43,385 bases of DNA, from positions 50,340 through 93,724 of the forward strand of contig DHCC01000002.1 in NCBI GenBank assembly GCA_002398875.1, given 5' to 3'. This document shows, one piece after another, positions 1-7,687 of this stretch; the stretch's first letter is position 1, and each line of letters opens with the position of its first letter. This DNA is from Bacteroidales bacterium UBA4912. Its GTDB lineage: Bacteria; Bacteroidota; Bacteroidia; Bacteroidales; Dysgonomonadaceae. The translations under genes were made by a program, and so were the position numbers. The notes below the pieces were generated by a model, which was given only the letters and a program-made list of their open reading frames with translations, searched no databases and was not told the DNA's origin.

Positions 1-1
1 C

Positions 2-904
2 ATGACATACCGATTAATGCATGAAAATCTGAATCTTGACAATGGCTCTCCTGTTAAGATTAAATGGTGCGACTATGATTATTTTAAATTCCCGCTTCAT
101 TTTCATAATGAGTATGAAATAGTATATATACTCAAAAGCAGTGGAACCCGTTTTGTAGGAAACAGTATCCAACAATATTCAGATGGGGATCTTGTGCTAT
201 TAGGCAGCTCTCTCCAGCACATGTACAGGAGCGACCCAGAGTATTACACGGGCAGAGATGATTTAAGAGTAAATGCTATCACTTTACAGTTTTCCAAGGA
301 CTTTTTTGGGCATTCTATAAACAACTACCCCGAATTAAATAATATCAAGAAACTACTAATGAAATCGAAAAGAGGGGTTTATTTTCACAAAAATGCTAAC
401 AAACGCATCAGAACCCGAATGGAAAAAGCACTGGAATTAAGTGGCCTCCCTCTTTTACTAGAATGCATCAATATTTTATCCTTAATGAGCGTTTCGCATA
501 ATGTCACCTTATTAAATCGTGAAGACTCTGAATCTACGGTAGAACTTATTGAAGCAGACACAAGGCTGGTAAAGATACTATCTTTTATAAAACGAGAATA
601 TTATCGTCATCTGTCAATTGATGAAATTGCTGCTGTTGCAGGCATGAATAAGAGTGCATTTTGCAGGTTTTTTCACGCAAAGACGGGAAAAACATGTACT
701 GAATACATAACATCATTGCGTATAAATTATGCTTGCAAGCTATTGCTGGAAGGCAGACTTACAATTTCTGAAATATGCTATGAGTGCGGATTTAACAACA
801 TTTCAAATTTCAACAGACATTTCAAGCGAATTACAAATTATTCCCCTACTAAATATCTGTTGGAATTCAATAAACCACCTCTTCATAATCAAAATTTTAT
901 TTAA
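2..904 (+). CDS. AraC family transcriptional regulator
   Basis: DNA-binding regulator of about 300 residues. The N-terminal half looks like a cupin-type sensor domain (PLHFHNEYEIVYI at about residues 31-43). The C-terminal 100 residues carry the two helix-turn-helix units of the AraC family: IDEIAAVAGMNKSAFCRFF near 206-224 and TISEICYECGFNNISNFNRHF near 254-274. The ATG lies one base from the window edge, so an upstream in-frame extension cannot be excluded, although 300 residues is the normal family length. In Bacteroidales such proteins usually respond to a sugar or other small ligand and act on neighbouring genes. The genes downstream here (envelope functions) give no clear target, and the true target may lie upstream of the window. 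Confidence 0.9.
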   Translation: MTYRLMHENLNLDNGSPVKIKWCDYDYFKFPLHFHNEYEIVYILKSSGTRFVGNSIQQYSDGDLVLLGSSLQHMYRSDPEYYTGRDDLRVNAITLQFSKDFFGHSINNYPELNNIKKLLMKSKRGVYFHKNANKRIRTRMEKALELSGLPLLLECINILSLMSVSHNVTLLNREDSESTVELIEADTRLVKILSFIKREYYRHLSIDEIAAVAGMNKSAFCRFFHAKTGKTCTEYITSLRINYACKLLLEGRLTISEICYECGFNNISNFNRHFKRITNYSPTKYLLEFNKPPLHNQNFI

Positions 905-951
905 TAAATAAGAAGCGGAAACCCGTTAACATTTAGTTCATGAAAAAATAG

Positions 952-959
952 TACATTTG
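952..959 (+). promoter_or_regulatory. -7 element TACATTTG upstream of the L,D-transpeptidase gene
   Basis: TACATTTG matches the Bacteroidetes -7 consensus TAnnTTTG. No clean TTTG lies about 20 nt upstream. It would start transcription near 964, which makes the ATG at 984 the sensible start and places the alternative TTG at 957 inside the promoter. Confidence 0.45.
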
Positions 960-983
960 AATACAATTTTCTCGAATAAAACT

Positions 984-1667
984 ATGCGTACAGCTCTATT
1001 TTCTATTATATTTACTATAATATCTGCACTAAGTTTCCCAATAGGAAAGGATCAGCCTAAAAAAGACAATTTAATCACAGAATATCTGTTCAACGACACT
1101 GAACTACTTTTCCAACAGATGAATCTGGACAACTTAATTGATTTTAAAACCTTTGAATCAGCATATTCCGGTTACAAAAAGTTAAATAAGAATAATAATT
1201 CCCTGCTTACAATTATTGATTTTAATCTGCCCTCTACCAAGAAGAGGATGTATGTACTGGACCTTGCTAAAAAGGAGGTGTTGTATGTTACTCATGTAGC
1301 TCACGGAAGAAATAGCGGAGAAAACTTTGCAACATCCTTTTCAAACAGAAGCGGATCGTACCAAAGTTCACTTGGTTTTTTTCGCACAGCAGAGACTTAC
1401 AATGGCGGAAACGGTTATTCATTGAGGCTCGACGGGCTTGAGAAGGGTATAAATGACAAGGCAAGACCTCGCGCCGTTGTTATTCATGGAGCAGATTATT
1501 GTAGTGAGGACTTTATCAGGTCAACGGGAAGATTAGGTCGCAGTTTCGGTTGTCCCGCTTTGCCGCAGGAACTTAATAAACCCATCATTAATACAATAAA
1601 AGATGGATCACTGCTTTTTATATATGCTGATAAACCGGAATATTATTCCTTAAGTAAAGTTCTGTAA
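984..1667 (+). CDS. Secreted murein L,D-transpeptidase catalytic domain protein (YkuD_2 type)
   Basis: Predicted exported protein of 227 residues acting on peptidoglycan. Residues 1-20 form a signal peptide (MRTALFSIIFTIISALSFP). The C-terminal half has the YkuD_2 signature: IHGADYC with His168, then GRLGRSFGCPALP with the candidate catalytic Cys190. This His/SxGC arrangement is characteristic of L,D-transpeptidases, which cross-link or trim peptide stems or attach lipoproteins; the exact reaction cannot be read from sequence. The start at 984 was preferred over a TTG at 957 because the signal peptide begins there and a promoter-like TACATTTG overlaps the TTG. The rhomboid gene follows after 19 nt, so the two are probably co-transcribed. 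Confidence 0.85.
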   Translation: MRTALFSIIFTIISALSFPIGKDQPKKDNLITEYLFNDTELLFQQMNLDNLIDFKTFESAYSGYKKLNKNNNSLLTIIDFNLPSTKKRMYVLDLAKKEVLYVTHVAHGRNSGENFATSFSNRSGSYQSSLGFFRTAETYNGGNGYSLRLDGLEKGINDKARPRAVVIHGADYCSEDFIRSTGRLGRSFGCPALPQELNKPIINTIKDGSLLFIYADKPEYYSLSKVL

Positions 1668-1686
1668 CCACCTTAACCAATAATAA

Positions 1687-2343
1687 ATGATCACTACCAT
1701 AATTATTATTCTCACCGCACTTATTTCCATTAAAGCTTTTAAGGATATTGAGCTTATGGGTAAGCTTATTTTCCACCCCCCTGCAGTAAAAAAAGGCAGC
1801 TGGTACAGATTATTTACTTACGGAGTAGTGCACGCCGATTACACACACCTCATCTTCAACATGTTCACCTTATATTTTTTTGGTATAGAAATCGAACGTG
1901 TATTTAAAACAGTATTAGGCCAAACTACAGGCTCTTTCAGCTATGTTTTACTTTACATTTCAGCACTACTTATATCTATTCTTCCTACATATTTCAAGCA
2001 AAAAGACAATACGTCATATTACGGTCTTGGCGCATCAGGAGCAGTCTCCGCTATTATATTTGCTTATGTACTTATCAACCCGATGAATTTCATGGGTATA
2101 ATGTTTATACCAATCATGCTGCCTGCATTTCTTTTTGGTTTTATATTCATATTAATATCTACTTTACTCGAAAAAAAACAAACAGGTGGTATAAATCATT
2201 CTGCACACATAACTGGTGGTATTTACGGTATACTATATATGGTAGCCGTTTTCTTTATATTTGCAGATATCAATCTGGTAAACTCATTTATAACCCAAAT
2301 AAAAATAGACTCAATATCTGACCTCTTCCATTTTGGTTTTTAG
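1687..2343 (+). CDS. Rhomboid family intramembrane serine protease
   Basis: Multi-spanning membrane protein of 218 residues. It has the rhomboid hallmarks: an HADYTHLIFNMFTLYFFG segment early in the fold, the nucleophile Ser117 in GLGASGA, and the partner His174 in HSAHITGG. Rhomboids cut transmembrane substrates within the bilayer; the substrate here is unknown. It lies 19 nt after the L,D-transpeptidase gene on the same strand, which suggests joint expression and perhaps an envelope-maintenance role (inference). A second rhomboid with a different architecture is encoded at 22588-23307. Confidence 0.88.
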   Translation: MITTIIIILTALISIKAFKDIELMGKLIFHPPAVKKGSWYRLFTYGVVHADYTHLIFNMFTLYFFGIEIERVFKTVLGQTTGSFSYVLLYISALLISILPTYFKQKDNTSYYGLGASGAVSAIIFAYVLINPMNFMGIMFIPIMLPAFLFGFIFILISTLLEKKQTGGINHSAHITGGIYGILYMVAVFFIFADINLVNSFITQIKIDSISDLFHFGF

Positions 2344-2388
2344 ATTGTTACCCCTATAATATTTTATAACACAGCCGTAATTATTTAA

Positions 2389-2418
2389 TTTGAACAAAAA
2401 ATGTTCTAATTAGTTTTA
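2389..2418 (+). promoter_or_regulatory. Candidate promoter of the FAD/Rieske oxidoreductase gene
   Basis: TTTG at 2389-2392 and TAGTTTTA at 2411-2418, 18 nt apart, resemble the Bacteroidetes -33/-7 pair with one mismatch in the -7 element. The predicted start near 2424 leaves a leader of about 24 nt before the ATG at 2448. Confidence 0.4.
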
Positions 2419-2447
2419 TCAGTATAAGAACTAAAACCGGCAGATCT

Positions 2448-3833
2448 ATGGAACGAGACGGTCATTTAGAGAGCATTTGGCAATCCGAGGTAAAACACTA
2501 CGGTCAGAAAGAGATTAGTCCAACCCCCAATTTTGATGTTGTAATAGCAGGTGCCGGAATCACCGGAATCACTAGTGCAATTATGCTTCAGAAAAATGGA
2601 GTTAATTGTATTCTTGTTGAAGCCGCAAATATGGGTTTCGGTACCACTGGAGGAACCACCGCTCACTTGAATAACTTCTTTGACAAACCCTATTATCAGG
2701 TCATTAAGGAGTTCGGACTCGATTCTGCAAAACTTCTTGCAAAAGCAGCTAGAGAAGCAAATGATATAATAAAAGATAATATCAACATATATCAAATCTA
2801 TTGTGATTATTCTATCAGAAACGGATATATGTTTTCACTTGATGAGAATCAGGATAAGGAGCTTCAAAAAATAATAGAGGGACATCATCAAGTTGGTATA
2901 GAAACTTTTAAGACCAATGTAAATCCTTTTGGAATTCCTTCGGTGAGGGTTGTGGAAATACCCAACCAAGCTCAGTTTCATCCGTTAAAGTATTTAAGAA
3001 TATTACTTAAGGAATTTATACATAACGGGGGAGTTTATATAGAGGATTGCAGAATCATCTCAGTAGATAAAAAAAATGAAACATTAATTGCCACAACCAA
3101 CAAAGGAAGTATTCATAGCAGATATTTGATTTACGCTACACATATTCCTCCCGGCAGAAATATAATACATTTCAGAAACACCCCTTACCGAAGTTATGTA
3201 ATGGCCGTAAAGCTCAAAAGCGGACATTATCCTGAGGCATTAGGGTATGATTTATTTGAGCCATATCACTATTATCGCACACACAATATTGATGGAGAAG
3301 ATTTCTTAATCGCCGGAGGAGAAGATCATAAAACAGGTTATGTTGATAATGCCTCTGATTGTTTTGAAAGACTCGAAAGCTATCTGCGTCGACACTTTGA
3401 CATTGAAAATATTGCTTATAAATGGTCATCCCAATTTTATGAACCGGCAGACGGTCTACCTTATATCGGACACCTGCCCGGCAACCCTGAAAATGTTTAT
3501 TTTGCAACCGGCTATAGTGGCACAGGAATGATTTTCGGCACGCTAGCTGCCAAAATACTCAATGATGTTATTCTAAAGGGTAACAGCATTTACGAGGAAC
3601 TTTTCTTAACTTCAAGAGTTAAACCAGTATCCGGATTCAACAACATAGTAAAAGAGGCAGCCGACAAGAACAATATTATCGAAAGCGACTGCACACACCT
3701 CCACTGTAAAGTGAAATGGAATCAAGAGGAGAAATCATGGGACTGTCCCTGCCACGGCTCACGCTTTGGAATTGATGGGGAGGTACTAACCGGCCCTGCA
3801 GTTAAGAAGTTAAAGAGTCTAACAGAAGCTTAA
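2448..3833 (+). CDS. FAD-dependent oxidoreductase with C-terminal Rieske [2Fe-2S] domain
   Basis: A 461-residue two-domain redox protein. The N-terminal FAD-binding Rossmann fold is marked by DVVIAGAGITGIT (glycines at 35, 37 and 40) and FGTTGGTTAH, typical of DAO/glycine-oxidase-like enzymes. The C-terminal 50 residues form a Rieske centre with Cys415-x-His417 and Cys433-x-x-His436 in CTHLHC and WDCPCHGSRFG, so all four cluster ligands are present. Flavin oxidases fused to a C-terminal Rieske domain are known in many bacteria, but the physiological substrate is generally not established and cannot be inferred here. No signal peptide is seen, so a cytoplasmic location is likely. It appears to be transcribed alone. 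Confidence 0.88.
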   Translation: MERDGHLESIWQSEVKHYGQKEISPTPNFDVVIAGAGITGITSAIMLQKNGVNCILVEAANMGFGTTGGTTAHLNNFFDKPYYQVIKEFGLDSAKLLAKAAREANDIIKDNINIYQIYCDYSIRNGYMFSLDENQDKELQKIIEGHHQVGIETFKTNVNPFGIPSVRVVEIPNQAQFHPLKYLRILLKEFIHNGGVYIEDCRIISVDKKNETLIATTNKGSIHSRYLIYATHIPPGRNIIHFRNTPYRSYVMAVKLKSGHYPEALGYDLFEPYHYYRTHNIDGEDFLIAGGEDHKTGYVDNASDCFERLESYLRRHFDIENIAYKWSSQFYEPADGLPYIGHLPGNPENVYFATGYSGTGMIFGTLAAKILNDVILKGNSIYEELFLTSRVKPVSGFNNIVKEAADKNNIIESDCTHLHCKVKWNQEEKSWDCPCHGSRFGIDGEVLTGPAVKKLKSLTEA

Positions 3834-4249
3834 TAAAACACACTAAAACCATCTATATTGATTCAAAAAGAAATAACTATAGATCAAATTATTGATAAAG
3901 TTTGAGAGGCACTGAAATATTACTAGACACTCTTGAGCCTTATCTTGTTCTTATCTTGTTCTTACCTGGGTGTGACCTTGCCCTTATCATCTCCTTTTAA
4001 ATAAGTATAATGTAAGACTCAGATAATAGTTTTGTCGAACCTTTTTATTACTAAAATAGGTATAAGATACCCCACTGCTATTGGTCCCATATTTCACCTT
4101 GAACCGATATCATAAATCCTGAACATGAAAAAGTCATCTTTTGGTTTTGTATTTTAATATATCTACAATCCCATATAAAAGATATTTAACTGATGTAAAC
4201 TATAAAATCATATTTTTAAATACTACTTTTTTTAGTTATTTATAGTTGT
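3834..4249. other. 416-bp AT-rich intergenic region upstream of the Rrf2 gene
   Basis: No coding region is supported. It contains a perfect 11-bp tandem duplication (TTATCTTGTTC at 3940-3950 and 3951-3961). The 7-mer AACTATA occurs at 3875-3881 and 4198-4204, with its reverse complement TATAGTT at 4241-4247 immediately before the Rrf2 start codon. The same 7-mer forms the centre of a dyad downstream at 4700-4719, so these may be regulator half-sites. No convincing TAnnTTTG promoter was found. Confidence 0.5.
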
Positions 4250-4678
4250 ATGAAAATTAATACTAAAATACGGTATGGACTTCGGACAATGATTGAAATT
4301 GCAGATTGTCGAAATTCTGAAGGTATACTGCAGAAAGATATCGCAGAAAGACAGCAAATTTCAGTCAAATATCTGGATTACATCATCAGCGCCCTTAAAC
4401 TCAAAGGATTGATTAGAAATGTAGGAGGAAGGGGAAGTGGTTATGTGATTGCCAGACCAGCTGTTGATATCACGATGCTGGATATTTATACAGCGTTTGA
4501 ACCTATTGTCGTTGTACAATGTGTGTCCGATGATAAGTTTTGTAAACGTTCATCATCGTGCTGCAAAGCGAGACTTTACTGGAAAAAGTTTCAAAGTGAT
4601 GTTGTAGAGATGCTTTCCGGTAGAAATCTGGAGCAGATTATACAGGAAACAAGAGATGATTGTGTATTGTGTGAATAG
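4250..4678 (+). CDS. Rrf2 family transcriptional regulator, probable Fe-S sensor
   Basis: A 142-residue protein with the Rrf2 winged helix at its N-terminus (KINTKIRYGLRTMIEIAD, then QQISVKYLDYIISALKLKGLI as recognition region and GRGSGYVIARP as wing). Cysteines at 91, 98, 104 and 105 (C-x6-C-x5-CC) fall almost exactly where IscR, the family model, places its three cluster ligands, so binding of an iron-sulphur cluster and response to iron, oxygen or nitric oxide is a reasonable inference. Further cysteines occur in the tail (DCVLCE). It precedes a YceI/barrel/YceI gene set on the same strand, which it plausibly controls through a dyad at 4700-4719. It ends directly before a T8 run. Confidence 0.88.
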   Translation: MKINTKIRYGLRTMIEIADCRNSEGILQKDIAERQQISVKYLDYIISALKLKGLIRNVGGRGSGYVIARPAVDITMLDIYTAFEPIVVVQCVSDDKFCKRSSSCCKARLYWKKFQSDVVEMLSGRNLEQIIQETRDDCVLCE

Positions 4679-4699
4679 TTTTTTTTGGAAATACATCCT

Positions 4700-4719
4700 A
4701 CTAAAACTATAGTATTAGT
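4700..4719. promoter_or_regulatory. 20-bp near-perfect dyad, candidate Rrf2 operator
   Basis: ACTAAAACTATAGTATTAGT is an inverted repeat with nine of ten arm positions complementary. It lies between the Rrf2 gene and the first YceI gene. Its centre contains AACTATA, the 7-mer also found in both orientations just upstream of the Rrf2 gene. Assignment to the Rrf2 protein is inference from position and symmetry. Confidence 0.4.
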
Positions 4720-4853
4720 GTATAATAATATCTAAAGTCATTATATGCAAAAGATTTCGAAGCATGCTTAAACTCATCTTTTAATCAAACTTAATAGATC
4801 ACAAGCTAATTATTGGAATAGAAATATTATTAACAAACAATTTATTTTTAATT

Positions 4854-5470
4854 ATGAAAACAATTTTATTCAACAGACGGATAGTATCTGTCATCTTGTT
4901 TATGTTCATTTCTACAGCTGTTTTGGTTAAAGCCCAAACTCTGGCATAAAATCTTCTGACATTACTATCAACGGAGAGACAAATGTGAAGCATGATTTTA
5001 CAATTAAAGCAACACAGGTTAACGGAAAAATAACCGTTGCCGACAATCTTCCCAAAACTCTTACTGTGGAGATACCTGTCAGCTCTCTTATCAGCGGTGA
5101 AAGACTGATGGATAAGAAGACGCATGAAGCTTTTGATGAGCCAAAGAATCCTACAATTAAGTTCAACATGACCGAAGTAAACTCAATTCAGGTAAATGGT
5201 GAAAATATTGCAGTAACAGTAACAGGTGATCTCACTTTAAGAGGGGCAACTAAAAAGGTAACACTGAAAGCGGACGGAAAAGTAACAAGCCCCGGAGTTT
5301 ACACTTTTCAGGGAGTACTGCCAATAAAAATGAGTGACTATGGGATGAAAGCACCCACCGCAATGATGGGCACCTTGAAAACAAAAGATCAGGTAACTGT
5401 AAATTACAATGTAACTTTTGAAGGGAACCCAATCTATTTTAATTCAATAGCATACACACAGAATAAATAA
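4854..5470 (+). pseudogene. YceI family protein gene with apparent frameshift after the signal peptide
   Basis: YceI proteins are secreted lipocalin-like beta-barrels that bind polyisoprenoid-type lipids. From the ATG at 4854 the sequence encodes a clear signal peptide (MKTILFNRRIVSVILFMF, then ...VKAQT) but reaches TAA at 4947-4949. The mature YceI domain continues in another frame, from about 4931 to 5470 (SSDITINGETNVKHDF through the typical MKAPTAMMGTLKTKDQVTV). That second frame has a stop at 4928-4930, so the crossover lies within 4931-4948 and one missing base would restore a continuous protein of about 205 residues. A GTG at 4985 could start a 161-residue fragment, but it would lack both the signal and the first strand. 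Either a real lesion or a base-calling error, perhaps at the CCCAAA run near 4933-4938. The barrel gene follows after 27 nt. Confidence 0.75.
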
Positions 5471-5497
5471 TTATTACCAATAAAAAACAAATTATTA

Positions 5498-6820
5498 ATG
5501 AAAATGAAAAAAAGAAGTCTCCTTACTGCAGTCGCATTTTTAACCGCTTGCGTTACATTTGCTCAGTTACGCCCTACAAATAAGGATGGTATCAATGTTT
5601 TTGAAACACCAAAAACAGAAAAAAAATTTGATGGATTGAAAGTGAAGATTGGTGGTGCACTTACACTACCTTATTCTGCACTTGACCACAGCAACGCACA
5701 TGGAGAATATGTGAGTGAAGATCTACTTACATTGGTTCCGCTGACTAACAATTTCGGTTTGCCACAAGCCAATCTGTTCATCCAATCAAATTTGTCGGAC
5801 GGAATTTACCTCAACTTCGAGCTTTACCTGGCTTCCCGCCATCACAACGAAACGTGGGTAAAAGGTGGTTTTCTGCAATTAGAAAAACTGCCTTTTCTTC
5901 CTTGGGATTTTGTAGATGATATCATGGAAGTCACCACAATTAAAGTCGGTCAGTTTGATGTAAATTATGGAGATGCACATTTTCGTCGTTCTGATGGCGG
6001 TCTTACCTTCTATAATCCTTTTATGGAAAACCATATTATGGATGAGTTTGCCACCGAGATAGGTGCAGAAGTAGACGTTCATCTTGCAGATTTCACTGTT
6101 GTGGGTGCAATCACCAACGGACAGCTCAATCCTGCGTTACAGAAGATAGATACCACTCAGGCAGCCAACATGTACTCAAACGGAAAAATGAATCCGGCAC
6201 TGATTGGGAAACTGGCCTATGACAAACAGATAAATGATCGATTACGTCTTCGAGTGAGCGGTTCAGGATATTACACTGCCGGATCATACAGGAATACACT
6301 TTTCAGCGGTGACCGTACCGGCTCGAATTATTATGGTGTAATGTATCACACAGCACCTAGCAGTTCAAACTTCACAAACGGCCGATTCAGTCCCGGTTTC
6401 GGTGACAAGGTACAAGCATTGATGGGGAACTTGTTTATTAAGTATTCACCTGTAAACGGTGTTTCATTCGAATCATTTACTACACTGGAGCAAGTAAAGG
6501 GACGTAGTGCAAGTGAAAAAGAGCTAAGAGATGCCAATCAGTTTGTTACTGACCTGGTTATTCGCTTCGGTGCCAATGAACAGTTCTATGTTGGCGGCAG
6601 ATACAATGTGTTGAAAGTCGATATGGCAGCAGTTGGATCTACACCGGCTTACGAAGCTGACATCAACCGTACTGCCATTGCAGCAGGTTGGTACATGACT
6701 AAAAATATCATGGCCAAAGTGGAATATGTGAAGCAAAATTATGATGGGTTCCCTGCAAACAGTATATACTCAGATGCACAATTTGACGGATTGACACTTG
6801 CAGGATCTATAGCATTTTAA
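5498..6820 (+). CDS. Outer-membrane beta-barrel (porin-like) protein
   Basis: A 440-residue exported protein. The start at 5498 gives a signal peptide MKMKKRSLLTAVAFLTACVTFAQ. The mature chain consists of alternating amphipathic strands and ends in an aromatic-terminated strand (LTLAGSIAF), the usual outer-membrane barrel signature. Recurrent features such as VKVGQFDVNYGDAHFRRSDGG and FYVGGRYNVLK resemble the phosphate-selective-porin-like families of Bacteroidetes. Substrate unknown. It sits between two YceI genes and is followed by a terminator hairpin, so yceI-1 and the barrel gene probably share a transcript under the Rrf2 gene. A role in moving or housing a lipid or hydrophobic ligand with the YceI proteins is speculation. 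Confidence 0.8.
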   Translation: MKMKKRSLLTAVAFLTACVTFAQLRPTNKDGINVFETPKTEKKFDGLKVKIGGALTLPYSALDHSNAHGEYVSEDLLTLVPLTNNFGLPQANLFIQSNLSDGIYLNFELYLASRHHNETWVKGGFLQLEKLPFLPWDFVDDIMEVTTIKVGQFDVNYGDAHFRRSDGGLTFYNPFMENHIMDEFATEIGAEVDVHLADFTVVGAITNGQLNPALQKIDTTQAANMYSNGKMNPALIGKLAYDKQINDRLRLRVSGSGYYTAGSYRNTLFSGDRTGSNYYGVMYHTAPSSSNFTNGRFSPGFGDKVQALMGNLFIKYSPVNGVSFESFTTLEQVKGRSASEKELRDANQFVTDLVIRFGANEQFYVGGRYNVLKVDMAAVGSTPAYEADINRTAIAAGWYMTKNIMAKVEYVKQNYDGFPANSIYSDAQFDGLTLAGSIAF

Positions 6821-6843
6821 ACAGCTTTTCTTAAAGCTATGCC

Positions 6844-6877
6844 AAGCCGGTATTCAATACCGGTTTGGTTTTAATCT
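6844..6877 (+). terminator. Hairpin terminator after the barrel protein gene
   Basis: A stem of about 10 bp (AAGCCGGTAT / ATACCGGTTT, one G-T wobble) with a 3-nt loop spans 6844-6866 and is followed by a T-rich stretch. It lies 23 nt after the barrel stop codon and 25 nt before the second YceI start, so it may attenuate rather than fully separate the two. Confidence 0.6.
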
Positions 6878-6891
6878 TTCAGATTGATAGA

Positions 6892-7515
6892 ATGAAAAGA
6901 TTATTATATATACTCACCATTTGTATTCTGGTATCAGCAAATGTTTATGCTCAGCTGGAATCTTATCCGCTGTCTGTGGATGTGAAGGATAAAAGCATGC
7001 TTTCCATTCAGGGAAAAAGTAATGTTGTCGACTTTAAATTTGACCAGCCCAGTGATAAGTTTATCGACAGAAAGCTTTATATTACTGCATCCAGGAAAAA
7101 CGACAAGCTTTATTTAAGCGAAAGCACATTGGAGATCCCTGTAAAAAGCTTTACATCAAGCAATAATATGGCCCTGAGAGATTTCCACAAACTGGTTAAG
7201 TCTGATCAATACCCGATTATGCATATAGAACTTGACCATATAGAACTTGCCGACGACACCTCTTCAACAGTAGGTAATGCAATTATTGACGTAACAATTA
7301 CCGATGTAACAAAGAGATACATCTTTCCCGTTACAGCAGATAAGAATGGTAATAATTTCACCTTCGATGTGAAAAAAGAGATCAATATACGTGATTTTAA
7401 CCTGACTCCACCAACTCACATGATGGGGATGATCAAAGTGGATGAATGGATCACCATCAATCTATATGTGGAATGTGGTATCCTGCCTATAGAACAGGCT
7501 GAGCTTACAAAGTGA
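6892..7515 (+). CDS. YceI family protein (second copy)
   Basis: Exported lipocalin-like protein of 207 residues. The ATG at 6892 was chosen because it begins a clean signal peptide (MKRLLYILTICILVSANVYAQ); an upstream in-frame TTG at 6865 lies inside the terminator hairpin. The domain shares with the upstream YceI frame the pattern of a mid-domain LEIPVKSF strand, a DFHKLVKSDQYP turn, and the closing PPTHMMGMIKVDEWITINL. It is clearly divergent from the first copy, so this is not a recent duplication. Ligand binding inside the barrel is known for the family; the ligand here is unknown. With the first copy disrupted, this may be the only functional YceI protein of the cluster. Confidence 0.85.
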   Translation: MKRLLYILTICILVSANVYAQLESYPLSVDVKDKSMLSIQGKSNVVDFKFDQPSDKFIDRKLYITASRKNDKLYLSESTLEIPVKSFTSSNNMALRDFHKLVKSDQYPIMHIELDHIELADDTSSTVGNAIIDVTITDVTKRYIFPVTADKNGNNFTFDVKKEINIRDFNLTPPTHMMGMIKVDEWITINLYVECGILPIEQAELTK

Positions 7516-7589
7516 AACTTGCAATTTGATCATAAGCAATACCTAAACACCTTTTTCAAATAAAAATTTTATTAGAAGTCTCTATTGTC

Positions 7590-7607
7590 AGCATTTAGAA
7601 GAATGCT
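7590..7607. terminator. Weak hairpin between convergent genes
   Basis: AGCATT and AATGCT form a 6-bp stem with a 6-nt loop in the gap between the second YceI gene and the convergent serine hydrolase gene. There is no strong T-tract, so this is a tentative call. Confidence 0.25.
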
Positions 7608-7687
7608 TATTATCCCTTTCATTGCATTGTAGTTTTGTGTTCTCAATAGTATGTTTGATATGATTTATGTATAGCTTCTTTAATTAA

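Noticed and set aside
957..983. TTG start giving a nine-residue longer L,D-transpeptidase
   Set aside because: The TTG overlaps a TAnnTTTG promoter element and the signal peptide begins at the ATG at 984.
3940..3961. Tandem 11-bp duplication as part of a repeat array
   Set aside because: Only two copies are present and nothing similar flanks them; it is recorded as local slippage only.
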